Origin: Acidobacteriota bacterium
GTDB lineage: Bacteria; Acidobacteriota; Blastocatellia; Pyrinomonadales; Pyrinomonadaceae
Direction of reading: 5' to 3'
Length of the DNA: 64,000 nucleotides
Assembly (NCBI GenBank): GCA_020199835.1
Contig: JAIVJV010000008.1
Coordinates: forward strand, 248,001-312,000
Position numbers and translations under genes: made by a program. Shown piece after piece: positions 22,936 through 34,048 of the stretch; positions within the stretch are counted from its first letter, which is position 1; the number at the start of each line of letters is the position of its first letter. The notes beneath the pieces are model-generated. The model worked only from the letters and a program-made list of their open reading frames with translations, was not told the DNA's origin and ran no database searches.

Positions 22936-24192
22936 TTAGCGGATGCGAATCCGATTGTAACTGTCGTGAGCTGAAGTGTCCGAGATGATGACCTTATCCC
23001 CTTCCTTCAACCCTTCGAGAACCTCAATCGTGCTGACGGAGTTGCGCCCGAGCTTCACGGACGTGCGCACGGCTTCGCTGCCGTCAGGCGTCAGCACAAA
23101 CATGCCGATCGTCTGATTCGCCTGGCCAAACGCCGGCCGGCCGACTTTCAGCACGTCTTTCAACCTTTCAAGCTCGATGGTCCCGTCAACACTCAGATCG
23201 GGACGAGCACTCGACGGCAACGGTCCGATCAGCGACGCGTCGACTTCAAACGTGCCCTCGCGAGCCGCGGGGTCGATGCGCGAGACGGTTCCCTGAATGA
23301 TGCCGTTGCGCGTATCGACGAGCACGGTCTGACCGATGCGCACGTCTTTGATCGTCGTCTCGGCAACTCTTAAAACAGCTTTCAACGAGGCCGGATCGGC
23401 GACGCGTGCGATGTTGAGTCCGGGGGTTACCTGTTGTCCGACCTGAACTGAAACCTGTTGCAGCACGCCCGCGGTTCCTGCGCGGACTTTCAAAGCTTCG
23501 ACTTGATCGCGCCGGAGTTTGGCCATGACGCGGAGTTGTTGTAGCCGGGAAGACGCTGCATTGAGCTGCGCTTTAGTCGACTTGGCAGCAACCGCGAGTC
23601 GTTCTTGTTCGACCTTCAAACGGTTGGCAAGATCCTGCACCGCAACGCGCGAGATTTTCAGAGTAAGATCGGCAACGAGTCCTTGTTTAGCGAGGGACTC
23701 GTCGGCGTCTAGTTGCATTTTCGCCTGACTGTATTGCGCATTGATCGTCGCGATCGCTGATTTCTGCGTCATCGTGTCGCTTTCGAGTTTCACGCGCAGG
23801 TTCTGTTCGTCCGCTTCGGCAGCTTTGACCTGGAACTCGGCGTCGGTCGCCTGTTGCTCCATTTGGGGGTTGGAGAGTTCGGCGATCACGGTTGAGGGAT
23901 CAACTACCGCGCCGGCCTGGATGGGAATATTTTCCACTCGTCCTTCTGCCGGCGCCGGCACCCATCGAGTCACTTCGGGCACAAGCGTTCCGTTGCCTCG
24001 CACGTCACGCACCATCTCACCGCGTTTGACGGTATCGATCACCACGGTGGATGGATCGATCGTCGGTGCGGCCGGTTTGAGTTTCGTGAGGCCGTAGGTG
24101 ATGCCGCCGATAGCCGCGAGTCCGACCACAATCATGACGGCAGTGCGAATCTTCTTTTTGAGTTTGGATTTAGGGGGTCGCTTGATGTCCAT
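22936..24192 (-). CDS. HlyD/MacA-type membrane fusion (periplasmic adaptor) protein
   Basis: 418 residues. A basic N terminus (KSKLKKKIR) precedes one membrane helix at about 17-39, anchoring it in the inner membrane. A lipoyl-like half follows (about 70-105, with PAEGRVENIPIQAGAVV), then an alpha-helical hairpin rich in Gln, Ala and Lys (about 105-240), the second lipoyl half (AGTAGVLQQVSVQVGQQV), a beta-barrel and a membrane-proximal domain ending GLKEGDKVIIS. This is the usual architecture of MacA and other adaptors linking MacB-type transporters to an outer-membrane channel. No TolC-like gene is in the window. It is the first gene of the efflux locus. The ribosome binding site is weak (AAAGAAG). 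Confidence 0.93.
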   Translation of the reverse strand: MDIKRPPKSKLKKKIRTAVMIVVGLAAIGGITYGLTKLKPAAPTIDPSTVVIDTVKRGEMVRDVRGNGTLVPEVTRWVPAPAEGRVENIPIQAGAVVDPSTVIAELSNPQMEQQATDAEFQVKAAEADEQNLRVKLESDTMTQKSAIATINAQYSQAKMQLDADESLAKQGLVADLTLKISRVAVQDLANRLKVEQERLAVAAKSTKAQLNAASSRLQQLRVMAKLRRDQVEALKVRAGTAGVLQQVSVQVGQQVTPGLNIARVADPASLKAVLRVAETTIKDVRIGQTVLVDTRNGIIQGTVSRIDPAAREGTFEVDASLIGPLPSSARPDLSVDGTIELERLKDVLKVGRPAFGQANQTIGMFVLTPDGSEAVRTSVKLGRNSVSTIEVLEGLKEGDKVIISDTSAHDSYNRIRIR

Positions 24193-24301
24193 AACTTCTT
24201 TACTTCACAAAAATTATTGGAGAGCTGTAAAGCCAGTTGAGAGAGCGGCGATGCGCGCGCGAAGAACGGAGCCTACCTTCAGCTATTAAACTTCACACGC
24301 A

Positions 24302-24331
24302 ACTATACAGTTCTCCGGTTCTGCACGTAAA
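24302..24331 (-). promoter_or_regulatory. Candidate sigma-70 promoter for the efflux locus
   Basis: On the minus strand TTTACG (24331-24326) and TATAGT (24307-24302) are separated by 18 bases and lie about 110 bases upstream of the membrane fusion protein start. The match is moderate (4/6 and 5/6). It is the best candidate in the 283-base gap between the kinase gene and the efflux locus; nothing else was recognised in that gap. Confidence 0.35.
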
Positions 24332-24475
24332 CAAAGGCCGTGCCAGCACAAAAGCCCTGATAAATAGCCGATTCAGGCCGGAAAACCGGAACAATGGTTT
24401 CGCTTGCGGGACTTCTCAATCCCACTTTCGAAACGAGCAATCCAACGATCTCGCCGCGAGATCCGAGTCTGTGAA

Positions 24476-26449
<1,974 letters not shown>

Positions 26450-26461
26450 GAGATTCTAATG

Positions 26462-28891
26462 CTACCACCGATCGGCGCCGATAGGCGGGCCGTCCGGCGG
26501 AGGCTGCGCCGTCGTCAGATTCATCTTCTTCGGATCTTCCTGAAACCGCTTGATCTGTTCGAAGCTGTAATAAAGAAACGCCCGGCGGTTTTCGTCCGTG
26601 GTCAAACGGCGTTGCGTATACAGCCACGTCTTCAACTGCTCGAGTTTCCACGAAGCGACCGCGCGAACCTGGTTCGCTGCGCGATCGTTCGCGGCGAGCG
26701 ACATGAGATTAGTTAGCACGACCATGTTGACGGTATGCTGGATCTCGCCCGTGTAACCGTTTGCGGCGGGCGCTTTCCACGTGGCGGCCAGCGCGCGATC
26801 GATAACTTCCGCGAGACTCGGGTTTCGCCGGTCGCGCGCGTGGAACTGGACCAGCCGCGCGGCGCGTTCCTGATTGAACAAAAATTTGCTCACGTGATCG
26901 GCCACAGCTTCGACGGGCGCGAGCGCGTCGAACACTGGATCGGTGCGAATGTGAAAGTCTTCGCGCGTGCGCGGATAACCGGACGGACGCGGCGGAATCA
27001 AACGCAACAACGACTCGGGCACGGCGAGGGCTTCCGGTTTGAGCGTTTCGAGCACGGCGGCAAGTGCGCGGCGCTGTTCTTCGGGCGCGACGATCTGCGG
27101 ACCGCGATCGCCCTTTCCTTTCAGACTGAAAGTGTAATCCTGACCGCCGATCGATTTCGCCGCGGCTTCAACCTGGTACCGGTGATACATGTAGATCGGC
27201 GCCAACACCTCTTCGATCGTCGCGAGCGGCGCGCCTGCGCGAATGTTGTTCTCACCAAAGCGCCGCAACGCAGCCGCGCGCACTCTCATCACGTTAGCGA
27301 GTTCATCAACGGCGTTGCGGCCATTGTCCCAAAGATGGGCCACTGAACTTGAACTACCGGCGGGTCGTGCGTCCTGATCGGTCAAGTACATTAACCCGCG
27401 CGCGAATGCTTCGCGCAACGTCGTGTCGAGCGCTTGTGCTTCGTTGGTTCCCGGAGCGAAATCCTGGTAACCAAAGGCAATCGCCACCGTGTCCCATTCG
27501 CCGATCCCTTTTGCATAGGCGTCGGAAAGATCGGGGACGCCGTCCGGTCCAAGCCTGGCCCACGGCGCAGGGTAATCCATTACGGAGGCGCGTCCGGTGG
27601 GACTCGCCGCGTAGTTGTGTTGCAGTCCCAACGTGTGGCCCACTTCGTGCGCGGAGAGTTGTCGCAAACGCGCCAGCACCATCTCGAGCAACTTCGGGGA
27701 CGTGGTGTTTGTGTTGTCGTACGGCGCGAGCAAACCCTCGGCGATTAGCAGGTCCTGCCGGTCGCGCAATGAGCCGAGTGAAACACGGCCCTGGATGATT
27801 TCGCCCGTGCGCGGATCGACTAACGAGTTGCCATACGACCACCCACGTGTCGAACGATGCACCCACTGGATCACGTTGTAACGCACGTCCATCGGATCGA
27901 CTTCCGCCGGCATCACTTCAACGCGAAACGCGTCTTTGTAACCGAGCGCTTCGAACGCCTGCGCCCACCAGCGAGCACCGTCGAGCAGCGCCGAACGCAC
28001 CGGTTCGGGCGCGCCACGATCGACGTAGTAGATGATCGGCTCAACAGCTTCACTCACGCGCGCCGCCGGATCCTTCTTCTGCAAGCGATGACGAGCGATG
28101 AAACGTTTCGTGATCGGATCTTCGATTGGGGTGGCGAAATCCATGTACTCGATGCCGTAAAAACCGGATCGCGGGTCGAAGACGCGCGGTTTGTAACCAG
28201 TGTCGGGCAATCGCACGAAAGAATGGCGTTCGCGAACCGTGATCGCATCCGGCACCGGAACCACTTGGCGCACGAACCGGCCGGTAGGTTCGCCGGTGAA
28301 AGTCAGCGTGGTTTCGATCTCCGTGTTCTGTGGAAAGTTTTTCGTGTTTGGCAGGTAAAACGCGCTGCGCTTCGGCTCGAGTTTGTAGTCTCCCTGTTGC
28401 GTGCGTTTGAGGACGTTGGTGACCTGGTGCGCGTCACGCAGGAAGAAATCGGTGGCGTCGACGAGCACGCGTCCGGAGTCCTCGGCCGCGACGTCGAAGC
28501 CCCAGAGTGTTGATTCGGCAAACGCGTCTTTAACGGCCACGCGTTCGTCAGCGTTGTTTGAGGTTGCGCGGAAGGAATAGTTGGGCGCGACGAGCAGGAC
28601 GCGCGGGCCGCTGCGATCAAAACGAACGATCGAACTGTCGCCGAGCTGGCCGCGATCGAGACCGATGTCGTTCGAGCCGATGCCGGCCGGCAGCGATTCG
28701 ACGTAGAGAAACTCTGTGTTCCACTTGTCGATCTCCAGCCAGATCTTTCCCGCCTTCGCGTCCCAGTAGAACGTGAAGAAGCCGGGAAACTTCTCCATGC
28801 CTTTCACCTTGTCCGCGATGGACTGTGCGTGAACGGCCACAGATAAACACAGCAAGGAGACGAACAGACCGGCGAGTTTTAGTTGTTTCAT
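26462..28891 (-). CDS. Secreted zinc-dependent metalloprotease (DUF5117/DUF5118 type)
   Basis: 809 residues. Signal peptide at 1-22 (cut near VHAQ). The zincin motif HEVGHTLGLQH occupies 415-425, matching the extended HExxHxxGxxH of metzincins, with a Met-turn-like VMDYP just after (about 437). The N-terminal part (about 30-200) corresponds to the DUF5117/DUF5118 regions typical of this family from Bacteroidota and Acidobacteriota. Expected in the periplasm or outside the cell. Its ATG sits one base after the stop of the BNR-propeller gene, so the two secreted proteins are probably co-translated. Substrate unknown. Confidence 0.92.
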   Translation of the reverse strand: MKQLKLAGLFVSLLCLSVAVHAQSIADKVKGMEKFPGFFTFYWDAKAGKIWLEIDKWNTEFLYVESLPAGIGSNDIGLDRGQLGDSSIVRFDRSGPRVLLVAPNYSFRATSNNADERVAVKDAFAESTLWGFDVAAEDSGRVLVDATDFFLRDAHQVTNVLKRTQQGDYKLEPKRSAFYLPNTKNFPQNTEIETTLTFTGEPTGRFVRQVVPVPDAITVRERHSFVRLPDTGYKPRVFDPRSGFYGIEYMDFATPIEDPITKRFIARHRLQKKDPAARVSEAVEPIIYYVDRGAPEPVRSALLDGARWWAQAFEALGYKDAFRVEVMPAEVDPMDVRYNVIQWVHRSTRGWSYGNSLVDPRTGEIIQGRVSLGSLRDRQDLLIAEGLLAPYDNTNTTSPKLLEMVLARLRQLSAHEVGHTLGLQHNYAASPTGRASVMDYPAPWARLGPDGVPDLSDAYAKGIGEWDTVAIAFGYQDFAPGTNEAQALDTTLREAFARGLMYLTDQDARPAGSSSSVAHLWDNGRNAVDELANVMRVRAAALRRFGENNIRAGAPLATIEEVLAPIYMYHRYQVEAAAKSIGGQDYTFSLKGKGDRGPQIVAPEEQRRALAAVLETLKPEALAVPESLLRLIPPRPSGYPRTREDFHIRTDPVFDALAPVEAVADHVSKFLFNQERAARLVQFHARDRRNPSLAEVIDRALAATWKAPAANGYTGEIQHTVNMVVLTNLMSLAANDRAANQVRAVASWKLEQLKTWLYTQRRLTTDENRRAFLYYSFEQIKRFQEDPKKMNLTTAQPPPDGPPIGADRW

Positions 28892-28892
28892 G

Positions 28893-31800
28893 CTACTGGT
28901 CTTTCCACTCGGGGATGCGTCCGGGAGTCCAGGGCGCGCCCGCCGCCTCTAACTGTTTTTCCAGACGCGCAAGGTCCACTTCGATCAGTTGCCGCAATTT
29001 GACCAACACACCTTCGAAATCCTGCGCGGCCGCGGTGTATTGCGCTTGCTGCGTCTGCGTCGGACGCGCGGTGGACATGCGTTGCGCGCCCACGACGTAA
29101 CCGACACGATCGTTGATCGACGACGGCGTATTCATGTTGCGCTGCCGCGCGGCACTGTCACCGCTCAACGCGCGCACGATCTCGTTAGCACGTTTCTCCA
29201 GCGCTATCGCATCTTCGTACAGACGGGCCGGCAGCGACGGCGTCTCCGCAATGGCGCGTTTGATCGCTGTGAATCGCGGCCTCAGTGCGTTCGCTGCCTG
29301 CGACGCGCCACTCACCGCGCGCTGCAAGCGCACCGCTTTCTGCTGAAACTCAACGAGCAGCGTGCGATCCGAAACGGACATGTTTTCCTGTCCTTCAACC
29401 ACCACCTGAAACTCCTGCGGCGGTCCAATCGGTGTCAGCACGCCATCGATTCGCTTCGCCACGACCGCTTTGTAAGTGCCCGGCATGACGAGCGGTCCTG
29501 ACGGTGGTTCAAAATCCGGATCGGCGTCGGGCTGCGGCGGCGCGGGAAGATTCGCCGCGGGATAACGCAAATCCCAGTTTAGTCGTTGAATCCCGGCGCT
29601 GACCGGACCGGTCAAACGGCGCACGACGCGATCGCCGGAATCCGTAATCGTGAGGACGATCGCCGGCGCTTCCTCTTCTTCTTCGGCGCGCAATTGCTCG
29701 CGCGTGGGCCAACTGATTGGCGCGCGACGTCGTTCCGCATCCCGCTCTGCTTCCTGGCGTCGCTCCTTGCGCGTCTTGATCGACTCTTTGAGATACCACG
29801 TCACGACCGCGCCGAACGGCGGGTTATCCGCCGTGTAAAACGCCTCGCCCTGAAAACTCTTGCCGCGGCCGCCAAGGGGCTGCGACACGATGTACATCAA
29901 CGCATCCTTGACCGGAAAAACCGCCGCTTCCTGCCGTAACGTTTCAGGTTTCAGCAGACGGAGCGGGGTGTAGTTATCGAGGATGTAAATGCCGCGCCCA
30001 AACGTGCCAAGTACAAGATCGTGCTCGCGTTTCTGAATATTGAGATCCCGTACGGCGATTGTCGGCAGACCGCCTTTGAGTTGCACCCACTTCTGACCGC
30101 CATCAATCGAGAAGTACAGCCCAAACTCGGTGCCGGCGAAAAGCAGGTTCGGGTTGACGTGGTCCTCTGCCACGGCCCAAACCGGTCCATTCTTCGGCAG
30201 GTTCGCGCTCAACGAAGTCCACGTTCGTCCGGCGTCGGTAGTTTTGAGAATGTAAGGCTTAAAGTCGTTGTTCTGATGGTTGTTAAAAGCGACGTACGCG
30301 GTGTTTGCGTCGTGATTGGAAGTGGTGATGCGGCTGACGTAAGCCATGTCCGCCACACCGGGAAATTTATCGATTTTGCGCCAGTTCTTGCCACCGTCTT
30401 CAGTCACCTGGACCAGGCCGTCGTCGGTGCCGACGTAGATCAGACCGTCTTTCTTCTGCGACTCCGCGAGCGCTGAAGCATTGCCGAAAAACGCGGTCGA
30501 TGCGTTCTTCGCCACCGCGTCAACGCTCCAGATTTTGCCCATTACCGGCAACTGATCGCGATCGAGATTGCGCGAGAGCTGGCCGCTGATCACGGTCCAA
30601 CTGTCGCCACGATCGTCACTGCGAAACAGTTTGTCGGACGCCATGTAGAGACGTGTGCGCGAGTGAGGACTGATGATAAATGGCGAGTCCCAGTTCCAGC
30701 GCATCGGATCTTCATTGCGGGCTGCCTGCGGTTGAATGCCGATGCGTTCGCCGGTGCGCTTGTCGAAACGCACAATCACACCATGCTGCAACGATGCGTA
30801 GATCGTGTTCGGATCTTCCGGATCTACCTGCGAACGAAAACCGTCGCCGCCGTTGGTCACGAACCAATCGGCGTTGACGATGCCGGAAGCGCTGCGCGTG
30901 CGCGATGGACCACCAAAGCTGAAGTTGTCCTGCGTGCCGCCGTAAATGTTGTAGAACGGCTTCGCGTTGTCGGTCGTGATGTCGTAGAACTGCGGCACCG
31001 GCAGGTTTGCCTTGAACTCCCAGTTCGCCCCACGATCAAAACTCTCGTAAACGCCACCGTCAGAACCGACGAGGTAATGCTCGGTATTATCCGGATTAAT
31101 CCAGATGTCGTGATTGTCGACGTGCTTCGATTTCTCGCCGAGGCGACGCAAAGTGCGGCCGCCATCGTCTGAGACCATCAGGAAAACGTTCATCACGTAA
31201 ACGCGATCGACGTCTTTGGGATCCGCAACGATGCGCGAGTAATACATCGCGGTTGAATCAAACTCGTTGCGGCGATCCCAACTGCCACCGCGATCACTCG
31301 AACGGAAAATTCCCCCGCGACGATCCGCCGCTTCGACAGTCGCGTAGAGCACGTTCGAATCGACGGGCGAGATTGCGAGACCGATGCGGCCCAGCTCAAC
31401 GGTGGGCAATCCCGCGCGCAACTTGTTCCACGTCGCGCCCGCATCAGTTGACTTGTAGATCGCGCTCTCTGGACCACCATTTATCAGCGTCCACATGTGA
31501 CGGCGGCGTTGATACGACGCACAGTAAATGGTCTCCGGATCGTTCGGATCGATCACGACGTCGGTGACGCCGGTGTTCTCGCTGATGTTGAGGATACTTT
31601 TCCACGTCTTACCGCCATCGGTGGTTTTGAATAGACCGCGTTCGCCGCCCGGACCCCACAACGGTCCCTGCGCCGCGACATAAACGATGTCCGAATCTTT
31701 CGGATCGATGGCGATGCGCCCGATGTGTTCGGAAGTCTTCAAGCCGACATTCTTCCAGGTTCGCCCGCCGTCTTCGGATTTGTAAACGCCGTTGCCGTAA

Positions 31801-32255
31801 GAGACGCTGCGCTGGCTGTTGTTCTCGCCTGTGCCGACCCACACGACTAAAGGATTCTTCGGGTCGAGAACGAGGGTGCCGATCGAGTAGGATGCTTCGT
31901 TATCAAAGACGGGCGTCCACGTCGTGCCGGCGTTGACGGTCTTCCAAACCCCGCCACTCGCGACACCGACGAAATACTTCGCCGGGTTCTTCGGATCGAC
32001 CGCGAAGCCGATCACCCGACCGGACGTGAACGCCGGACCAATGGATCGCAGACGCAATCCGTTGAAAGTCGGCGTGGACATCGGATCGCGCGGTGTTGCT
32101 GATGCGTCGGGTGAGGGGCTCGGACTCGGACTCGCGCTCGGTGACGGAACCGGTACTGGAGAAGGCTGCGGCCCAGCGGGCGGTTCTTGCGCTGAGACAG
32201 TAAAAGAGAGAAGCAACAACGAGAACAAGACACAGACGCACCTGGAGACGGTCAT
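28893..32255 (-). CDS. Secreted BNR/sortilin-like beta-propeller protein
   Basis: 1120 residues. Signal peptide 1-22 (cut at VSAQ), then a Pro/Ser linker (about 25-58), then many Asp-box (BNR) repeats of the form S-x-D-x-G-x-T-W (SEDGGRTWK, TTDGGKTWK, STDAGATWN, SSDRGGSWD, TEDGGKNWR, TTDAGRTWT). This fold is shared by sialidases, sortilin/VPS10 and photosystem assembly factor YCF48; homologues are often annotated glycosyl hydrolase without proof of activity. The C-terminal 250 residues are not propeller: an Ig-like stretch, then a helical end. AGAGGA lies about 10 bases before the ATG. Paired with the metalloprotease; it may act as its substrate-recruiting partner (inference). Confidence 0.9.
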   Translation of the reverse strand: MTVSRCVCVLFSLLLLSFTVSAQEPPAGPQPSPVPVPSPSASPSPSPSPDASATPRDPMSTPTFNGLRLRSIGPAFTSGRVIGFAVDPKNPAKYFVGVASGGVWKTVNAGTTWTPVFDNEASYSIGTLVLDPKNPLVVWVGTGENNSQRSVSYGNGVYKSEDGGRTWKNVGLKTSEHIGRIAIDPKDSDIVYVAAQGPLWGPGGERGLFKTTDGGKTWKSILNISENTGVTDVVIDPNDPETIYCASYQRRRHMWTLINGGPESAIYKSTDAGATWNKLRAGLPTVELGRIGLAISPVDSNVLYATVEAADRRGGIFRSSDRGGSWDRRNEFDSTAMYYSRIVADPKDVDRVYVMNVFLMVSDDGGRTLRRLGEKSKHVDNHDIWINPDNTEHYLVGSDGGVYESFDRGANWEFKANLPVPQFYDITTDNAKPFYNIYGGTQDNFSFGGPSRTRSASGIVNADWFVTNGGDGFRSQVDPEDPNTIYASLQHGVIVRFDKRTGERIGIQPQAARNEDPMRWNWDSPFIISPHSRTRLYMASDKLFRSDDRGDSWTVISGQLSRNLDRDQLPVMGKIWSVDAVAKNASTAFFGNASALAESQKKDGLIYVGTDDGLVQVTEDGGKNWRKIDKFPGVADMAYVSRITTSNHDANTAYVAFNNHQNNDFKPYILKTTDAGRTWTSLSANLPKNGPVWAVAEDHVNPNLLFAGTEFGLYFSIDGGQKWVQLKGGLPTIAVRDLNIQKREHDLVLGTFGRGIYILDNYTPLRLLKPETLRQEAAVFPVKDALMYIVSQPLGGRGKSFQGEAFYTADNPPFGAVVTWYLKESIKTRKERRQEAERDAERRRAPISWPTREQLRAEEEEEAPAIVLTITDSGDRVVRRLTGPVSAGIQRLNWDLRYPAANLPAPPQPDADPDFEPPSGPLVMPGTYKAVVAKRIDGVLTPIGPPQEFQVVVEGQENMSVSDRTLLVEFQQKAVRLQRAVSGASQAANALRPRFTAIKRAIAETPSLPARLYEDAIALEKRANEIVRALSGDSAARQRNMNTPSSINDRVGYVVGAQRMSTARPTQTQQAQYTAAAQDFEGVLVKLRQLIEVDLARLEKQLEAAGAPWTPGRIPEWKDQ

Positions 32256-32299
32256 AAAAAAGTTTCCTCTTTAGTTGTGTAAAGCTGCTTATGTACGTG

Positions 32300-32986
32300 T
32301 CAGGAGACACGCTTCAACGCGGATCGTAGAAACTCGATAGTGCGCCGCCAGGCGTCGGCGGAGGCTTCAGCATCGTAAACCTCAGGTCGCGTATCGTTGA
32401 AAAACGCGTGGTCCGCCTTTGGGTAAATGATCGTTTCGAACTGCTTGCCCAACGCCTTCAATTGCTGCTCCAACTGATGCACCGACTCCGGCGTGGCAAA
32501 CCCGTCGCGCTCAGCGTAGATGCCAAGCAACGGCGCTTGCAAATTCGGCAGGTCGGGCTTCACATTAGGGTGAATGCCGTAAAAGACGACGCAAGCTCGG
32601 ATATTCGCATTCTTCGTCGCTGTGTAAAGCGACAACGCACCGCCCATGCAGAATCCCACGACACCCGCTTTATCTCCAGTGGTCGCATCGTGGTCCAACA
32701 GGTACTTCACGGCGCCGCTCAAATCCTTTTCCGCTTCGTCGATGCGCAGCGCCATCATCATCTTGCCCGCTTCGTCCGGCGACTTGGTGGTGTTGCCGTG
32801 ATAAAGATCGGGAGCAAGCGCGACGAAACCTTCACCCGCAAAGCGTTCGCAAACGTCTTTGATGTGATCGACGAGTCCCCACCACTCCTGGATCACGATC
32901 ACGCCGGGACCGCTGCCTTGCTCCGGAATCGCGAGATATCCCTCGCACGTTCGACCGTTTGCTTTGAACTCAACCAACTCTCCCAC
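32300..32986 (-). CDS. Dienelactone hydrolase family protein
   Basis: 228 residues, alpha/beta hydrolase. The nucleophile elbow is GFCMGG with Cys113, and Asp161 (AERDGF) and His193 (KADHAFF) complete the Cys-Asp-His triad typical of carboxymethylenebutenolidase. The family opens dienelactones in chlorocatechol breakdown, but no catabolic cluster is present here, so the real substrate is open. The start is GTG at 32986 with GGAG about 10 bases upstream; no ATG gives a complete first strand. It follows the UbiX-like gene by 7 bases. No signal peptide, so cytoplasmic. Confidence 0.92.
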   Translation of the reverse strand: MGELVEFKANGRTCEGYLAIPEQGSGPGVIVIQEWWGLVDHIKDVCERFAGEGFVALAPDLYHGNTTKSPDEAGKMMMALRIDEAEKDLSGAVKYLLDHDATTGDKAGVVGFCMGGALSLYTATKNANIRACVVFYGIHPNVKPDLPNLQAPLLGIYAERDGFATPESVHQLEQQLKALGKQFETIIYPKADHAFFNDTRPEVYDAEASADAWRRTIEFLRSALKRVS

Positions 32987-32993
32987 GGTTCGC

Positions 32994-33596
32994 CTACTCC
33001 TTTTCCACTTGCGTGCGCAACACGCCGTCCCAACGATTCATAACCTCGAGGTGAATGTCAAACTGATCGATCACGCGCATCGTGATGTGATTGATCATGT
33101 CGTCGAGGTTCTGAGGATTGTTATAGAACGCCGGCACTGGTGGCAAAATCACAACGCCCATTCGCGCGAGCTTCAACATGTTTTCGAGATGTATCTCGCT
33201 GAACGGCGACTCGCGTACGACCAAAACCAGTTTGCGTCGCTCTTTCAGGACGACGTCGGCCGCGCGGTGAATCAGGTTGTCGCCAAGACCGTGTGCGATC
33301 ACCGCGACGGTGCGCATACTGCACGGCGCGATCACCATGCCGAGAGTAACGAAAGAACCGCTGGAGATCGCTGCGCCCTGATCGCCGATAGCGTAACTGT
33401 GCGTGGCCAGGTTTTGTACGTCTTTGAGTGAGTACCGGGTTTCGTGCGTGAGCGTGCGCGCGCCCCACTTGCTCATGACGAAATGCGTTTCGACGCCGGA
33501 GCCGTGCAGCATTTGAAGCAGCCGTACTCCAAATATCGTTCCAGTTGCTCCAGTGATTCCCACTATAAGTCGAGACGGGTTCATGCGTGAGGCCAT
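32994..33596 (-). CDS. ubiX: UbiX-like flavin prenyltransferase
   Basis: About 200 residues. N-terminal GITGATGTIFGVRLL, SSGSF, the APCSMRT stretch and ESPFSEIHLENM correspond to the FMN and dimethylallyl-phosphate binding segments of UbiX/Pad1. These enzymes make prenylated FMN for UbiD-type decarboxylases; no ubiD is in the window. The start is uncertain: GTG 33602, ATG 33596 and ATG 33584 (MNPSRLIVG) are in frame, none with a clear ribosome binding site, and the last fits family length best. It starts just after the terminator of the upstream trxA unit, so it probably has its own promoter. Confidence 0.9.
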   Translation of the reverse strand: MASRMNPSRLIVGITGATGTIFGVRLLQMLHGSGVETHFVMSKWGARTLTHETRYSLKDVQNLATHSYAIGDQGAAISSGSFVTLGMVIAPCSMRTVAVIAHGLGDNLIHRAADVVLKERRKLVLVVRESPFSEIHLENMLKLARMGVVILPPVPAFYNNPQNLDDMINHITMRVIDQFDIHLEVMNRWDGVLRTQVEKE

Positions 33597-33611
33597 TTTC
33601 ACACGAATTAA

Positions 33612-33650
33612 AGAAAAACAAAAAAGGCCGGATGCTTAACACATCCGGCC
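33612..33650 (-). terminator. Intrinsic terminator of trxA
   Basis: On the minus strand the 9-base stem GGCCGGATG / CATCCGGCC (33650-33642 and 33634-33626) with a 7-base loop is followed by a T-run (TTTTTTGTTTTT). Perfect stem, high GC and an immediate T-tract make this the clearest terminator in the window. It lies 24 bases after the trxA stop. Confidence 0.93.
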
Positions 33651-33674
33651 ATGAAGAATCTGTGTTATCTGTGG

Positions 33675-34013
33675 TTACGCTACCGCGCGGACGTACTTCT
33701 CGACCATTCGCGAAATGGATTCTTTGGTGGTCGCGCCGACCACGCGTTCGACTTCCTTACCTTCGCGGAAGAGGATCAAAGTAGGAATGCCCTTGATGCC
33801 GTAACGTTGCGCAGTCGACGGATTGTCATCGACGTTCAACTTCACCACGCTCGCGGTATCGCCATACTGCTCGGCAACGGCGGCCACGGTCGGGGCGAGC
33901 ATGCGGCAAGGGGCACACCATTCAGCCCAAAAATCCACCAGCACGGGCTTGTCGGATCCCAATACTTCTTTCTCAAACGAGCTGTCACTTACGTCTTTTA
34001 CAAATTCACTCAT
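33675..34013 (-). CDS. trxA: Thioredoxin
   Basis: 112 residues with the active site WCAPC (Cys33, Cys36; the common form is WCGPC), the DFWAEW strand, and the cis-proline segment GIPTLILF. It is cytoplasmic, as no signal peptide is present, and should reduce protein disulfides with thioredoxin reductase (not in the window). AGGAG lies 9 bases before the ATG. It follows rpoD by 35 bases on the same strand and is the last gene before the terminator, so it is probably transcribed with rpoD and the Rrf2 regulator. Confidence 0.96.
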   Translation of the reverse strand: MSEFVKDVSDSSFEKEVLGSDKPVLVDFWAEWCAPCRMLAPTVAAVAEQYGDTASVVKLNVDDNPSTAQRYGIKGIPTLILFREGKEVERVVGATTKESISRMVEKYVRAVA

Positions 34014-34048
34014 CTCTCGTTGCTCCTAGTCTGCTGTAATCTCTGAAA

